Assembly: GCA_024741835.1 (NCBI GenBank)
Contig: JAENRP010000248.1
Coordinates: 645 to 64,644 of the forward strand
Direction of reading: 5' to 3'
DNA length: 64,000 nucleotides
Source of the DNA: Diplocarpon mali
Taxonomy: Eukaryota > Ascomycota > Leotiomycetes > Helotiales > Drepanopezizaceae
Each line of letters begins with the position of its first letter. The stretch's first letter is position 1. Below, piece after piece: positions 44,261-57,110 of the stretch. Position numbers and translations under genes: made by a program. A model generated the notes under the pieces. It saw only the letters and a program-made list of their open reading frames with translations. It did no database searches and was not told where the DNA came from.

Positions 44261-45660
44261 TCAAGTCTTCTTCCACGCCACGATTCTGATTGAGATCGGG
44301 TGGCATATTCTAGCAGGCTGCGATCGAGGCAGCGCTCTCCTCAGGGCCCCCAGCAAACTGGGGTCTGGAGTCCTCAGCCACGTCGCCACCTCGGCAACGT
44401 CGATGATCTCCTCCTTGGCGCAAGCGCGGTCGATCCACCAATTTCGACCATCTGCAAACCACTAGAAGAGGTCAGTTCCATCATTTCGAAGAAAAGGGGC
44501 GTGGCAAGCGGTTTCGTTCAAGCCGGATTAGCCGGAATGGGAGTGCGCCTACCTGGTCTAGCGGTCGCAGCTCGACCGCACCGCTCTTCGTCCACGACTT
44601 CTCCTTCGAGCCCACCATGAATGTGACGCTTCTCAACCTCCGCAGCTGTCGCAAGCACGGCGCCCAAGTTCTCGCCTGCGCAAGATCGTCAATATTCAAG
44701 GGGAGGGCGAGGTGCTGGATGTTGTTGTTGGGACCGCAGATACTTCGTAGAACGTCGCCGAGCGGGTCCGAGGAGAAGAGGTCGAGGGTGCGGAAGAAGA
44801 CGGTGTCGCGGGAGCTGCAGAGACGGACGATGGGTCGTGGCCAGGGATGCGGGTCGCCGTTTTGCTGGATAGCCTGTTGCCGCTGGGCGAAGTTCAGCAG
44901 GGGGTGTCTAGATAACCACACGTGTTAGATGATTCTTGCTCGGAAAGCTGAGGGTGGGTACTGACCTGAAATTGTCGTTCGCCAGCATAGAGAGCTTTCC
45001 TGCGGCTCGGAACTTTATCTTAGATGCTGTTTCCCTGCTCTCGCGACAAACAGCACTGAGCGGTTGGTCGTAGGGCAGGTTGAGGAAGGTCCGGTCGTAG
45101 AAATCGGTGCAGTACTGTATCTCGATGAACTTTGGGTTGTACAGCGCGATCTCCCATATCTCCAGACGAAGCTCTGTGGGTAGCAGAGGAAATTGGGGGA
45201 AGGAGGTGAGATGTCTGTGTCGAGAAATGGGGAACGGAAAGGAGGGGAGCATCTGGAGCCAAGCTTCAGTCGAGGCTTTAGTTGTCGAGACTTCTGGAGA
45301 AGATTCCGCGTTTGGAATAGATATCTTGATGTCACTCTTCTCTGTCGCGCATTTCAAGAGTGAAATATCGCAAGGCGGGGTGTCAGAAGCTTCGGCTTCA
45401 GCTTTAGCCCTGGCCACGAACTTGGCTTGCCTTTCCTTGTGCGCCTTGACACCTTTGACAGTCGGCCACTTTTCATGCGGATGCAAGAGCTTCCTCCCTC
45501 GCTCAAGGGACTCGAGGCGTAGATCGATGAGTTGCGTTCGCTTCTCAAGGGGGCTCATCTGATTCGGCGTCTTGCATGGTGTCATGGACCGTGGTGGCTT
45601 ACTCTTTGGCATCTTTTGAAGCCCTGCTGGGGCTTTATTCTTGCAGTGGCCGATGGTCAT
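44261..45660 (-). CDS. 2EXR domain-containing protein
   Basis: Exons on the complement: 44966..45660, 44553..44907 and 44261..44461, giving 416 residues. The 2EXR domain starts at about residue 154 with FPQFPLLPTELRLEIWEIAL and continues with AVCRESRETA; the family is very common in Pezizomycotina and its function is unknown. The N-terminal 150 residues are basic and low in structure (KSKPPRSMTPCKTPNQM, a coiled stretch around 38-90), which may carry a nuclear signal. The ATG at 45660 is the first in frame; an upstream in-frame GTG is not a credible start. Acceptor TTCTAG at 44462 gives an open, phase-matched last exon ending AWKKT. Confidence 0.82.
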
Positions 45661-46644
45661 GTTGTGTTGCTGTATGGCGTTGAGTTTGAAGTTGGCAGGC
45701 TGGGTCTTTATGAGGTAGAGGTCGGCCACTTATGACGGTGGCTAGGCGAGGTGCTCTCACCTGGGTGCTTCCACGTGATGAATACAAGTGTCATGAGAAA
45801 AGTGACAACGTCAAAGGCAGCAGAGGCTATTGAATAGATCAGAACCCCCCTGGATTACTAGGATTCTTTCCAGCTAGCAAAGTACTAAGCCAAAATGGTG
45901 AATTCTTTCTTCTGATAAGAGCTTTATTAGAGGGAGGTTAAAGTCATTACTATAACCATGATTGAGATCCTTCAGTCATGCAGGAATTCAGATGTCCTGC
46001 TCGACGATAAAATTCGAAGCCCGAATGCAGAGGGAACAGTAGCAGTTTATGATAACCATAGTTTCTGAGAACGGGTATGTCCGCGCTATTGACACGACAC
46101 AATATTGACACTCTTGCGCCACTCCAAATATAAAACAACAGCCTTCACTTGTCATTTGAAGCAGATCAACAAGACCCAAGTGCTTTTCTGAGGACGAAAA
46201 TTACTCTGACTGGAATATTTGAACCTGACTTTGACAATAATAACCGCCCCCTTTTGTTTTGAACATGGTGCTTATTAAACTGCTTTAAAGAACATAAGAT
46301 ACAAGGAAACAATAGGTCAAAGACGAGCTAGAAAGGTTGAAGATAAAATGGCAAGTTCCTGATATGCCGCCCTCCAGAACCACAGGGAATGGAGCAGTCT
46401 CCTTCTGGCTGAACTTGATTACTAGCACTTGCTGGAATTTGAACATCAGTATTGCGAGTGTCTGCACCAAGAAGGAGGGATGAACTCTTGCGAAATCGGA
46501 ATCAAGATTGTTACATTGATGAATTGGTGACTAGAGGAGTATGATAGACAAGGGACATTCTCAAGTCGACAGGCAAGCATATAAAAAGGGGGCGGATCTA
46601 CGCTTAACCGAAATCAGATACTCCCGCCCCACTTGAGCTACCCC
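45661..46644. other. Transition into AT-rich block
   Basis: About 1 kb upstream of the 2EXR gene, with AT content rising to the right. No gene recognised. Confidence 0.5.
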
Positions 46645-49600
46645 CTTGTGGAGTGCTAGTCCTAAATAGGCTAGAATAGGGCAAGTGGGCGCTAGTGTAG
46701 GAGGATAAAACCTGCAACTATACCATACCTAATATAATAACCTTTTTCCCCTTTTCTAAGGTATTACTACCCTTACGTTTAGTGACCTACGCAAGGAGGC
46801 GTAGCAAGCTTTCTTATCTCTATTCGATTAAGTAGACTAATACTCAGAACCCCTCTTGAAACCTAGTTAAGATATAAAGAAGACTAGAGATACGTCTAAT
46901 ACTCCTATTATCTATAGACTTGAAGATTTAGCAACTAATACTTTAGAATAAGTAATTGAAGAGGAACTTCAATAAGAGTAAGGAGAAGGGAATAATACAA
47001 TTAATATAAGAGTATAATAAGTAAGAGTCTTGCCTTAGAGCTCTTCTTTAATAAGCGTTATCGACTCTGCAGCTAGAAAATTCTATATATCTACTTAGAC
47101 CTTATAAGGAAGGAGTAAATAACAAACCCTTTACCTTAGGACTAGCTTTAGGACTACTTATTCCTTCCTCTTTAATAGAACTAATAAAGCTCTTAATAAG
47201 TCTTTATCATTTAGAAACCTTATAAAAGGTCTAGAGGGACTATAAAGAGAGTATATATAATAATAATACCTTTCTACTCTAGAGGTATAAAGGCCGCTGG
47301 AGAAGCATCTTATTAATAGACCTATCTGACTTAGACCTAAGCATACCTCTATTCTCTCCTACTATTATATAAGAGGACTTATAGTATAAGGAGAGTGTCT
47401 TGCCTCTATTCTGCCTTATAAACTAGGACTTCTTTAAGGCTACTATTAAATAAAGGAATACCTAGTACTCCTCCTTACCTAGCCTACTTAGATTAAGCTA
47501 GCAACTGCCCCTAATAGCTATATGCTTTTAAAAGATGCTTAAGTTTAAGAGGTATAAGGACTATAATAGGGAAATGCTAGCTAAGCTTTAGCTTAATAGG
47601 CTCGATTACGACTTTGAAGTCGACGGCTAGTTCCTACTACCTCCTGCCATCTACCTAAGAGCTATCTCTATCCTACTTAAAAGAGAGGCTTCCTACCACT
47701 TTAAATCTAATCAATAGATAAAGAGTATTATAGCTAATAGACTTACTACTATTAAAGAAGATAGGTAAGAGGTAATCGAATAGCTAAAGACTTAGTTTCT
47801 AAATAAGGATAATCCTATAAAGGAGCTAGACGTTATAATAAAGGTGGCTAATCTTTAGCAAGGCCTACTTAAGAACTTAGCCTCTTACTATTAAAGAACT
47901 GCTACATTGCTAAAGAAGACTAGCGGCAAGGATTTTGATAAGAATATCCCCTTATCTCTTATGCCTTTATAAAAGGATTCGGACCGATATATCCTTAAGT
48001 TTATCATATTGGCCTTTATGCGAGGAGTGTATAATAATAAGCTTAGATCTTACGCCTTAAGTAATAACGTCCTACTGCTTCTATACCTTTAGAGGGCCTA
48101 TAATACCCTTTGCTTATTATAATCTGCTCTTAAGGCCTAGGAGAAAATCGAAGCTAAGATCGAGAAGTAATAATACTATAAGCGCTTAGAATCCTATATA
48201 AAGAACTGCTTAAGGGTCTTAGTTTAATCTGCCCTAGCCTCCTTAGATAATAGGAACTATACTCTAGTTACTAAAAAAGATACTAGAAGATAATGCTTAG
48301 TATTAGCTATAATAATAAGAGGGTATCAACCTCCTCTAACCTTTAAGTCTATTCCTAGATAACTAACCCTTGCTTTAAGGAACCCAACTGCCCTTTATTA
48401 AGAGATGTCCTTAATCTTCTATACTTAAGGCTATCGTTTTAAATATAATGTTTAGAACTAGCAAAGTAATTATCGAAACCCTTAAAAAAGGATAACTTAG
48501 AATCTAAACTAGAATACGGAATAGAGGGGCGCATCGAACTATAATAGTATAGTACCTTTCTACTAGTAGTACGCTTTAAAACCAGCCTCCGACTTATCTA
48601 ATCCCTTTATCAACCGATCGAGGATATAGAATAGAGCTAAGGATAAGCCTTTATATATCAAATATAAGGAATATGGCCACTATAAGGACAAATGTATAAG
48701 GCAGCCCTTGACCTCTTAGGAAAAGGCCTACCTTAAGTCAATTGTCTTCCTTAAGTCTACTGCCTTAGTTTATTATATTAAGATCTATATAAAAGAAGGG
48801 AAACATTACAATTATAGAAGACATATTAATAGTAGTCGCTCTATAGCGCTTATACCTGCCTTTATTAAAATAGATCCCGAAATAAGGATATTGCTAAAAG
48901 AGTTTAATAGATTGCAAAGAGCGGCAGTAAAGGATGTTAGCAAACCTGCTATAGTCTTTAACCTAGTAGAGGTAGGAGGTATTAAATATTATAACGCTAT
49001 ATATAATATTAAAGAAGATATACCTCCTTAAGCTATCTCCTTTTTAGCAGATAGGAAAGGGGTTTGGAAGAGAGTACAAATAGCTGGTTTATTAAACGAT
49101 ACTACCTAGGCGGAACTTAGGAGATAACCCTAAAGGAAGTAAGCTAATGCAGACCCTGCCAGAAAGAAGAAGGCAGCCTCTAGGGAGAAGAAGCTTCGCT
49201 ATCTATAAGAGATTATAAGGAAGGAGGGCGATAGCCCTATTAATTATATTAAGCTAGCAAAAGGATTTAAGATCTTAATAAATCTTTTAGATCTATTCCA
49301 GCTATCTTTAAAAGTATTAAAGCAGTTTTGCAATCTCTTTACTCGCTAGAACTAAAAGAGATAAAAGAAGGCTACCTTTTTAGGAATAGTATCTAAAGAG
49401 ATTAAGCCCCCTTCCTTATTAGCTACGCAATCGAACCTTACGAAACTCCTGCCTAGTATATACCTAGATAAGAAGGCTTAGAAAGTACTAGTATCAATTT
49501 AAGTAAAGGAAAGGGAAGAAGAGATAGTAGTAGATCTGCCTATTAGTATAAGTGCTATTAATTAAGGCAGTAACATTTTACTCACTTCTTAAAGACTTAA

Positions 49601-51811
49601 GAAGGCTCTTAATCTTATAAAGCGTTCCTTTAATTCAAAAGGCTACTTAAAGGTAACCTATAGTACTATAGATAGAGAGATATATGACTTAACTAGCTAT
49701 GTATCGTTCGAGATTAGAGTTTAAGGTATCTAGCGTAAGGTAGACTCCTTTTTAAGATCAAATAGCCCTTTAAAGAAAACTGAGCTATCTCTCCTTTTAA
49801 GTCTACCTTAGCTATATATAATTGATATAAAATTAAACATCTAAAAGAGTAAGATCACTATTAAAGGGAATATACTAGGAGAGAAACCTATTACTATTAT
49901 AGGATCGCAATTCACTCTTAGCCTAAATTTAAACTTATTGCTTTATCTAAAGGAGAAACTATAGAAAATACCCCTTAAGAACCTAATAGTAAGACTCGTA
50001 CCTAAAGACTCTGATATTTCTACGACCGACGACTTCGAAAGCGATAGTAGCTCTAAAAGCGAGACCAACTCCGAGAATGAATAGGATTTTTAAATCATCT
50101 ATAATGCCCTAGGAAGGCGTTAAACTTAGCTATAGTAAAGAGCTGCCTCTCGCTTTAGATAGCTGATCTGCTAGCTCTAGAGAAGACTAAGGAGGTAAAA
50201 AACCGTTTTAAAACTAAAGAAAAATGGAAAGGGACATCTACACCAGCTTTAGAAGCTCTATTCAAGCTAGTAAAGGGTCAAAATATAAGGAGGAAAGGGA
50301 GTGCTATATCTTCGCATATATAAAGGGGAGAGCTAGGACCTAGGAGTAGAAGAATCCAATTCAAAAGCTCGCAAAAGCTATTAGCACAATTATATTTATC
50401 GCTTTTAAGAAGTTACAATAATATAGAGACCTTTATACTTAATTTCCTAACTAATCGGCGGGTAAGAAGGCTTTTAATAGAACAGCCTTTTAAGAGCGAC
50501 TTAGAGGCATAGTTAAAGAGCTGCAAGATAACTTTTGGACCTAGTATCTTAAATAACCGATTGCAAGAGGTTTAGCAGCTTCTATATACCTATAGAGCAG
50601 TCAATTCTAATAGACTTACTAATATTTCCTATACTAACCTTTATACCTATCGAGCCCGAATCTTAAAAGATGCTATTCTAATAGCTAATAATACTATAAG
50701 GAGATATAACCCTTATAAGCTAGCGTAGCTAAATAAGACGATAACTGAAGGCATAGACTATAGAATATTTAAGAGCACCTTTCTTACTAATAACCGACTT
50801 TCTAACTGGAACTCTTACCTATACTTAGTCGAGAAGAGCTTAAAGAGTAAAGCATCTATAAGGGAGTATAGGGTTACCTTCGATTATTCCTAGATTAAGG
50901 AGATTATACTAGGTTGTATAATAATCAGTTTATCTAAATGCTTTGATTATTTGAATAATCCCTAGCACTAGCTATTTATATAGCTAGATCTGAAGCATAC
51001 GTACTAGTTAGTTAACCTAGACCTAGATCATCGCTATTTCTACGCCTTTTCTATACTTAGTTATTACTAGTTACAACCTACGAGGATGCTGCAAAGGGCT
51101 GCCTTATTTGCATTTTCTATAAATGAACTTATAAAGCTTATTTTTAATCCTATCCTTATATCTAAAAGAGCTATTGCTAAGGGTAGGGATAATTCTAAGC
51201 CTTTTCTATTCTCTTCTATCTTCGCAAATGGCTATATTAGCTTATAATGCCTAATGTTCTATATAGACGATATCTTTAGGGGTTTCCCCGATTTTAAGGC
51301 AGTATTTGCTTTCCTACGCGATTACCTCCTCCCTAGGCTCCTATAATCTAAGCTAAAGCTATTATTTAAAAAGTGCCTCCTCTTTATAACTGAAGTGCTA
51401 GTCCTAGGCATCTGATATAAAGTAGGAGGCAAGACTATTATAAAGCTAAAGAGATCGGAAAACATTAAGCTTTAGCTAATACCTTAGAATGCAATAAAAG
51501 TATAACGATTCTTAGGCGCTATATAGATCACTTAGAATTGGACTAAGAACTTCGCAGAGATAGCAAGGCCTTTAAACCGCCTGACAGAAGCAGTAGAGTA
51601 GAGGTGGTTAAAAGCAAAGGCCCTCTCCTTTTTATTACTTAAGGAGTATTGCTTTACAGTTATCAAACGATCTAGCTATATACTATTAAAGCCGGTCTCT
51701 ATATATACTAACGCTAGTAGCTACGTAAGAGGGTGCTATATTACTTAAATTTAAGCAGGAGAATCTGCTATAGTACTGATACTTTTTAATAGTTTTACCT
51801 TTTCTTATACC
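46645..51811 (+). mobile_element. RIP-mutated Ty3/gypsy-like retroelement A, 3'-truncated
   Basis: An AT-rich block in which one forward frame at a time reads as retroelement protein interrupted almost only by TAA and TAG, as expected when CAA/CAG glutamines have been hit by C-to-T change. A gag-type zinc knuckle frame lies at 48654-48695 with both leading cysteines now Tyr (YIKYKEYGHYKDKC). A reverse transcriptase active site reads FYIDDIF with YIDD at 51260-51271, followed by a connection region RFLGAIQITQNWTKNFAEIARPL and an RNase H start where the catalytic Asp appears as Asn (YTNASSYV, 51704-51721). The element stops abruptly where an LTR begins at 51812. The left edge near 46645 (TGTGGAGTGC) is a guess. 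Confidence 0.75.
48654..48695 (+). other. Degenerate gag zinc knuckle of element A
   Basis: CX2CX4HX4C spacing is preserved, with Tyr in place of the first two Cys (TGT/TGC to TAT, a G-to-A change) and His and last Cys intact. Confidence 0.65.
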
Positions 51812-52117
51812 TGTAACGGCTGCACCTCCACTTAGTGCAATTACCTGGGAGTACGGCGTTTTAAGGTTTTACAATCTCGATTCGACGTAGGGTTTTCTTA
51901 AATCGACCCTAAAGGTGCAAAAGGATATTCTTATATAATATTATATAAACGGATAAAGAGCCTTAAGCTGCTTATATATATAAGGAAGAAGGGCTCTCCC
52001 TTAAGGAGGGCTCTCTAACTTCTTCGTTTCCTTTGTATTAAACCTATAGGATACGCCTTTTGCACTACTTCTTACTCCTATACTTAATCTCGCACTTCGG
52101 CGGTTTTATATTATTAC
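51812..52117 (+). repeat. Probable LTR (306 bp), start of element B
   Basis: Begins TGTAACGGCTGC and ends TATTATTACA, so it has TG..CA ends and a 5-bp terminal inverted repeat TGTAA/TTACA. It contains a TATATAA-rich promoter-like stretch near 51950. It sits exactly between the broken RNase H of element A and the gag frame of element B. A matching 3' copy was not found by eye. Confidence 0.6.
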
Positions 52118-55100
52118 ATTAAATGAAGAAGTTCTTCTCCGCCAGGGACGGCTTTTAATAATATCCTACCCTTTCTAAAAATCGATTCGCAGTTATTTCG
52201 ACTTTCGATAGAGTTAGGATCCTAAAGATCTCTTAAATAAACTAAGAGCTTAAGTGTAGCTTATTAATTAGTATAATCGAGGAACGCTTTTATTAGCCGG
52301 ATTTTCTTAACTACTCCTTTTATAAAAGTACTATAAGCAGAAGTTAAGAGAGCACTATACTACTAGAACCCTTTTTCTATAGAACCCCTTTTTAACCGAA
52401 TTACTATTAAAACTAAAATCGGTAAAATGAATTCCCTATTAGCCGGAAGTCAGCAAATACGGAATATGCCTAGCTCGTTTAAGGAACCAGCTTCTATAGG
52501 GAGTACCCCTACCTTAGCCCTTAGGGCCGGACCTTCCTTTGCCGCTAAGGGCAAGAGACTATAATGCTATAGCTAAGCTAACTAAGATAAATGAGACTTT
52601 TCGAACCCGAACGTCTTATAAGGAATAGTCTTAGGTTTAAAGGAATCCTTATAACGCTAAGATCAATCTAATTAATAACTATAAAGCGAGATTAGCAGGA
52701 TTGCTTAGGCTATCTTTAGCCTAAAGACCCTAGCTTATTAAAGCTAAGAGATAGCTTAGCATATATATTAGACTATTAAGTAAGAATCTACCTACCCTTG
52801 CTAAAGTAAGACTTAGCCTCCTTTAGAAGTTGATATAGATATAAAACGGCTAAAAATTCAGCTAATCGAAAAGATCATCCCCTTTAATAATAGGACCTCT
52901 CTAATGTATAAGTAGTAGTTAGCTTTAGTCCGAGACCAATTGCAAGTTAATACTAACCTATATCCAAATGAGCGAGCTCGCTAAGCCCTTATTTAAAGAT
53001 CTACTATAAGATAAGCCCAAATGTACCTTAAACCCTAATACCTTTCGGAGACTAACCCCTTTTAAAACTATTAAGAAATAGTAGAATTATTAAGCAATTA
53101 CTTTTTAATTAGCTAAGAGGTAGACCTATTTCGATCTACTTTTCATTACCTTTATATAAAAGAAGCCAGTTATTCTAAAGAAACTTTCCTTTAGTTTTAA
53201 GCCTGATTCTAATTTGCTATAATCTAAGGAGAGGTCTTAAGATCTAAGTAATTCTTCTTTATATAAAATAAGATTACCCCTTAGCTTAGAGCTGCTTGCG
53301 CTCTAGCTAAGGCCTCTTAGGGGAAGGACTATACTATTATAGTTAATTAATTAAACGCCTTTAATGCCGAACGCCGAAGTAACCAACTTCTTAACCCTTC
53401 GACTGAAAGCAAGGCGACCTTAGTATTATACTGAAAGACATCCGGTTCGCTCCTTAATAAGGCCGCTTGCAGTCCGAGCGCTGGAAATACTACTTAAGTT
53501 TCTAGGCCACTAGCCCTAAAGCCTACTACCCTTTTCGCCAAAACACGCTAGCTAAGGCTAGTTCTCCTGCTTTACCCCTTAAGCAAGCCACCTGCTGGAC
53601 CTATAGTAAAACTGGTTATTATAAGACCGAGTGCCCTTCTGTAAGTAAGATCAATACCTTAAAAGATGCAAAGGAAGATAATCCGACTTTAGACTTAATT
53701 AAGAATAAGGTTAAAATAGAAGAAGATTAGGAAAACGAAAAGGCCTAGGAAAAGACTCCTACTTAAGCCTGCGAAAGTGCGACTTATTAAAGCTAGACTT
53801 TAACTCTTTAATAAGAGGGAAGCAATTCCTAACCTCTTATACTATTAGTATAAATGGACTTAAAGTATTATTATTAGCTTTAATAGAAACTAAAGCCCTT
53901 AGTTACCTATTTTTAAATTATTCCTTTTCTATATATCTTTTAAAAGCGACTAGCTTTAAAATTCTTCCTCTTTTAGCCCTTATTCTTATCTATAGATTTT
54001 AAAATACCATTTGCGCGCAAGCTATGCACTATATACGCTTTTACTTAATAATTGATAAAAGGCATATTTACAATTGCCCTTAGGTTATTCTCAACTTAGG
54101 CTAGCGCAATGCTATTATTAAAGTCAAATGGATGCGCCGATTCCGACTTAAACTTAATCCGAAGGAAAACCGATTTGTATAGCCTTTATATTACCCCCTA
54201 TCTCCCCGATTTGTAAAGGAAATCGTCATTCGTCTTCCCCCTTTTAAAGGACTTCGGATCCGATCCAATTATTAAGCCGATATCAATTGCAGAGAATAAG
54301 AAATGGCTATAGATAAAGCTTAATAAATTAATAGAAGATAGTCCTGCGTTAATTTAATAGTCTTAGCTAGGTGTAAGATCCCTATTGCTATCACTAGGCC
54401 AGCGCCCCTACCTCTAACTAAGCTAGATCTAGGAATACCGCCTAATATGAATCGACTATATTCTAACCCTATTCGCAAATGCCCTAAAGCCGCAGTTCCT
54501 ATTTGCAAAATCAGTACTAACGCCTTTTATTATAATATAAAGCGTAAGGAGATTGAGTTCTTTTAAACTAGTATTTATAAAGTGGATAGGATTCTAAAGG
54601 AAAGATATAAGCCTAAGAATCCTAATATCGAAAAGCTAATTAATAATCGACTCTTAAAATAGTACTAATCTTTAAGATAAGCCTTCTTAAAAAGGGATGC
54701 AGATACCCTCCCTTCCTATTAGTACTACGATTATAAGATATAGCTAAAAGGGCCTTTGCCTAACGCCTATTCGCCCCTTTACCGCCAATCTACTAAAGAG
54801 CTTAAGGTTATAAAGGAGTACTTACTTAAGAATTTAAACAAAGGCTTTATTAAAATAAGTACTAGCCCCTTTGCTTCGCTAGTGCTATTTGTAAAGAAGG
54901 CCGACGGTAGCCTCCGATTTTATATAGACTACCGAAAGCTAAATGTACTAACTCAGAAGGACGCTTACCCAATTCCAAGGATAGACGAGCTTTTAAGGCA
55001 AGTATTTAAAGCTAAGATTTTCATAAAGTTAGATATTTAAGCCGCTTTCAATCGAATACGAATAGACCTTAAATTAAAGGAATATACTACCTTTCGAATA

Positions 55101-57110
55101 AGGTATAGATCCTATAAATGCAAAGTTCTCCTATTTGGCCTTTATAATAGACCTAGTACTTACTAGCAATATATAAATAATATTCTTTTAAATTACTTAA
55201 ATAATTTTTATATAGCATATTTAAATAACATTTTGATTTACTTTAAGAATATTAAGGAGTACTAGGGCTATATTAAAAGGGTGCTAAAACAACTCTTAAA
55301 GGCTGGCCTTTAAGTAGATATTAAGAAGTGCGAGTTTTATATTACTTAAATTTAATATCTTAAATATATTTTAATAATAACTAAGATCGAACTAGACCTT
55401 AAAAAGGTCGAACTATTGCGCAATTAGAAGTACTTAAAAACTATTATTAAAGTAAAGTCCTACCTAGGATTTTGCAAATTCTACCGATAATTCATTTGCA
55501 ACTTTAAGCTAATCGCTAAACCCCTTTCTATTTTAACCCGACTAATAGTGCCTTAGAATTAGATAGAAGAGTACCGAATCGCTTTTAAAGAGCTTTATAA
55601 GCAGCTGCTTTCAATTTAGCAGATTTACTATTTTAACCCTAACTTACCTATAAAGCTAGAAACTAATGCCTTTAATAGCATTATCGCTAAAGTACTTTCT
55701 TAGCAATACTCCAATAAGCAATAGTACCTAATCGGCTTCTATTTGCATATACTCTTTAGCTATAAACCTAATTAGGAAATATATAATAAGGAACTCTTTA
55801 CTATTATTAAATCCTGCTATAAATAGAGACCTAAGCTTATATCACTTAAGAAGTAAGTTGATATTTACTTAGATCACCGCTCCCTTAAGTACTTTATAAC
55901 TACTAAGGTTCTAACTGCGAAATAGTGCCGATAGATGGAATTCCTATTTAACTTCAATTTTCGAATTATATACACTCTTAGCAAAGACAATTAGAAGGCT
56001 GATATTCTTAGCCGCTAAGAGTAGGATATGCCGATTTATAAATAAGCGAAGCTAGATAGCCGATCCTAGGTTTTGATTTCCCTAGCTTAGTTGGACCCTT
56101 GAATTAATACTAAACTAGCTGAAAAATTTCTCGCCGAATCTGCTGAAGGCACCTTCGCCTTAATATCAACTGATACTTCCGATTCGACTTTAAATCGACC
56201 TAAGGATTCCTTTAATTTAATTAAGAAGCTTTATTAAAACAATTGCAAATCCTTTTAAAAGATTCGCGCCGACCTTTTTAAAAACTACTCCTTAAAAGAC
56301 GGATTGCTTTACTTTAAAGAGCGTCTTTATATATATTGCAATACTCCCTTATATACTCGTCTAATTTAAGAAGCTTATAACCAACCTTTAAGCGCGCACC
56401 CTAATAGCTTAAAGACCTATTAGCTACTTACTCCTAAGTACTATTAGGTTAGGATAGGTTCGGACTATAAAAGATTTATTACAAACTGCAGACCTTATCA
56501 ATTCTCATATTTAAAGATAATTAAATAATAAGGCCTCTTGCAGCCTCTCCCTATTCCTAACTATCTTATATAGCACTTATATATAGATTTTAAGGATTTT
56601 CCTCCTAATAAGTACAGTTTTGATCGAATCCTAGTTTTTATAGACCGACTTAGTAAGAGCGCTATTACAATCCTTTATTATAAAGATATTAACGCTTAAG
56701 GAACTGCCCGATTGTTCGTTTAATAGATATATCGATTCGGCTATACTCTAAAGATAATTACCTCCGACCGAGGCCCCTAATTCGTCTCCTTATTTTAAAA
56801 AGAGTTCTACTATATTATTAGTATCAAGATTAAACTTTCTATAGCATACCATAAGGAGACTAATAGCTAAACGGAGATTATAAACAAGTATATTAATTTA
56901 AGGCTACAGCCTTTTATTAATTACTATCAAGATAATTAGAGTAAACTGATTCCGTTAATAGATTGTGCGCAATCGACTCTCCCTTACGCTTCAATCGGTA
57001 TATATAGGTTCTATACCAGTAATCGATATTTATATGAATATAGTTAAGTACTTATTATTAAAAAGAGTCTATTATAATATCTGCCTATCTTTATATAATT
57101 AAGATAGTAC
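52118..57110 (+). mobile_element. RIP-mutated Ty3/gypsy retrotransposon B (gag-pol body)
   Basis: Forward-frame remains in Ty3/gypsy order: gag (about 52400-53570) with zinc knuckle 53593-53634; a protease and linker region (about 53820-54740); reverse transcriptase (54756 onward) with SPFASLVLFVKKADGSLRF and DYRKLN intact, then YLNN at 55218-55229 where YLDD is expected; RNase H (LETNAFNS with Asn for Asp, near 55650); and integrase (about 56380-57100) with YIDFKD, DRLSKSA and TSDRGP. Dozens of TAA/TAG codons interrupt it, mostly at positions where Gln would fit, so it is non-functional. Only a 94-codon piece of the reverse transcriptase remains uninterrupted (54756-55040). Confidence 0.85.
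53593..53634 (+). other. Degenerate gag zinc knuckle of element B
   Basis: CWTYSKTGYYKTEC keeps CX2CX4HX4C spacing; the second Cys and the His are both Tyr, one explained by G-to-A and the other by C-to-T change. Confidence 0.7.

Noticed and set aside
45661..45729. Upstream extension of the 2EXR protein
   Set aside because: The extension would begin at GTG; the first in-frame ATG is at 45660.
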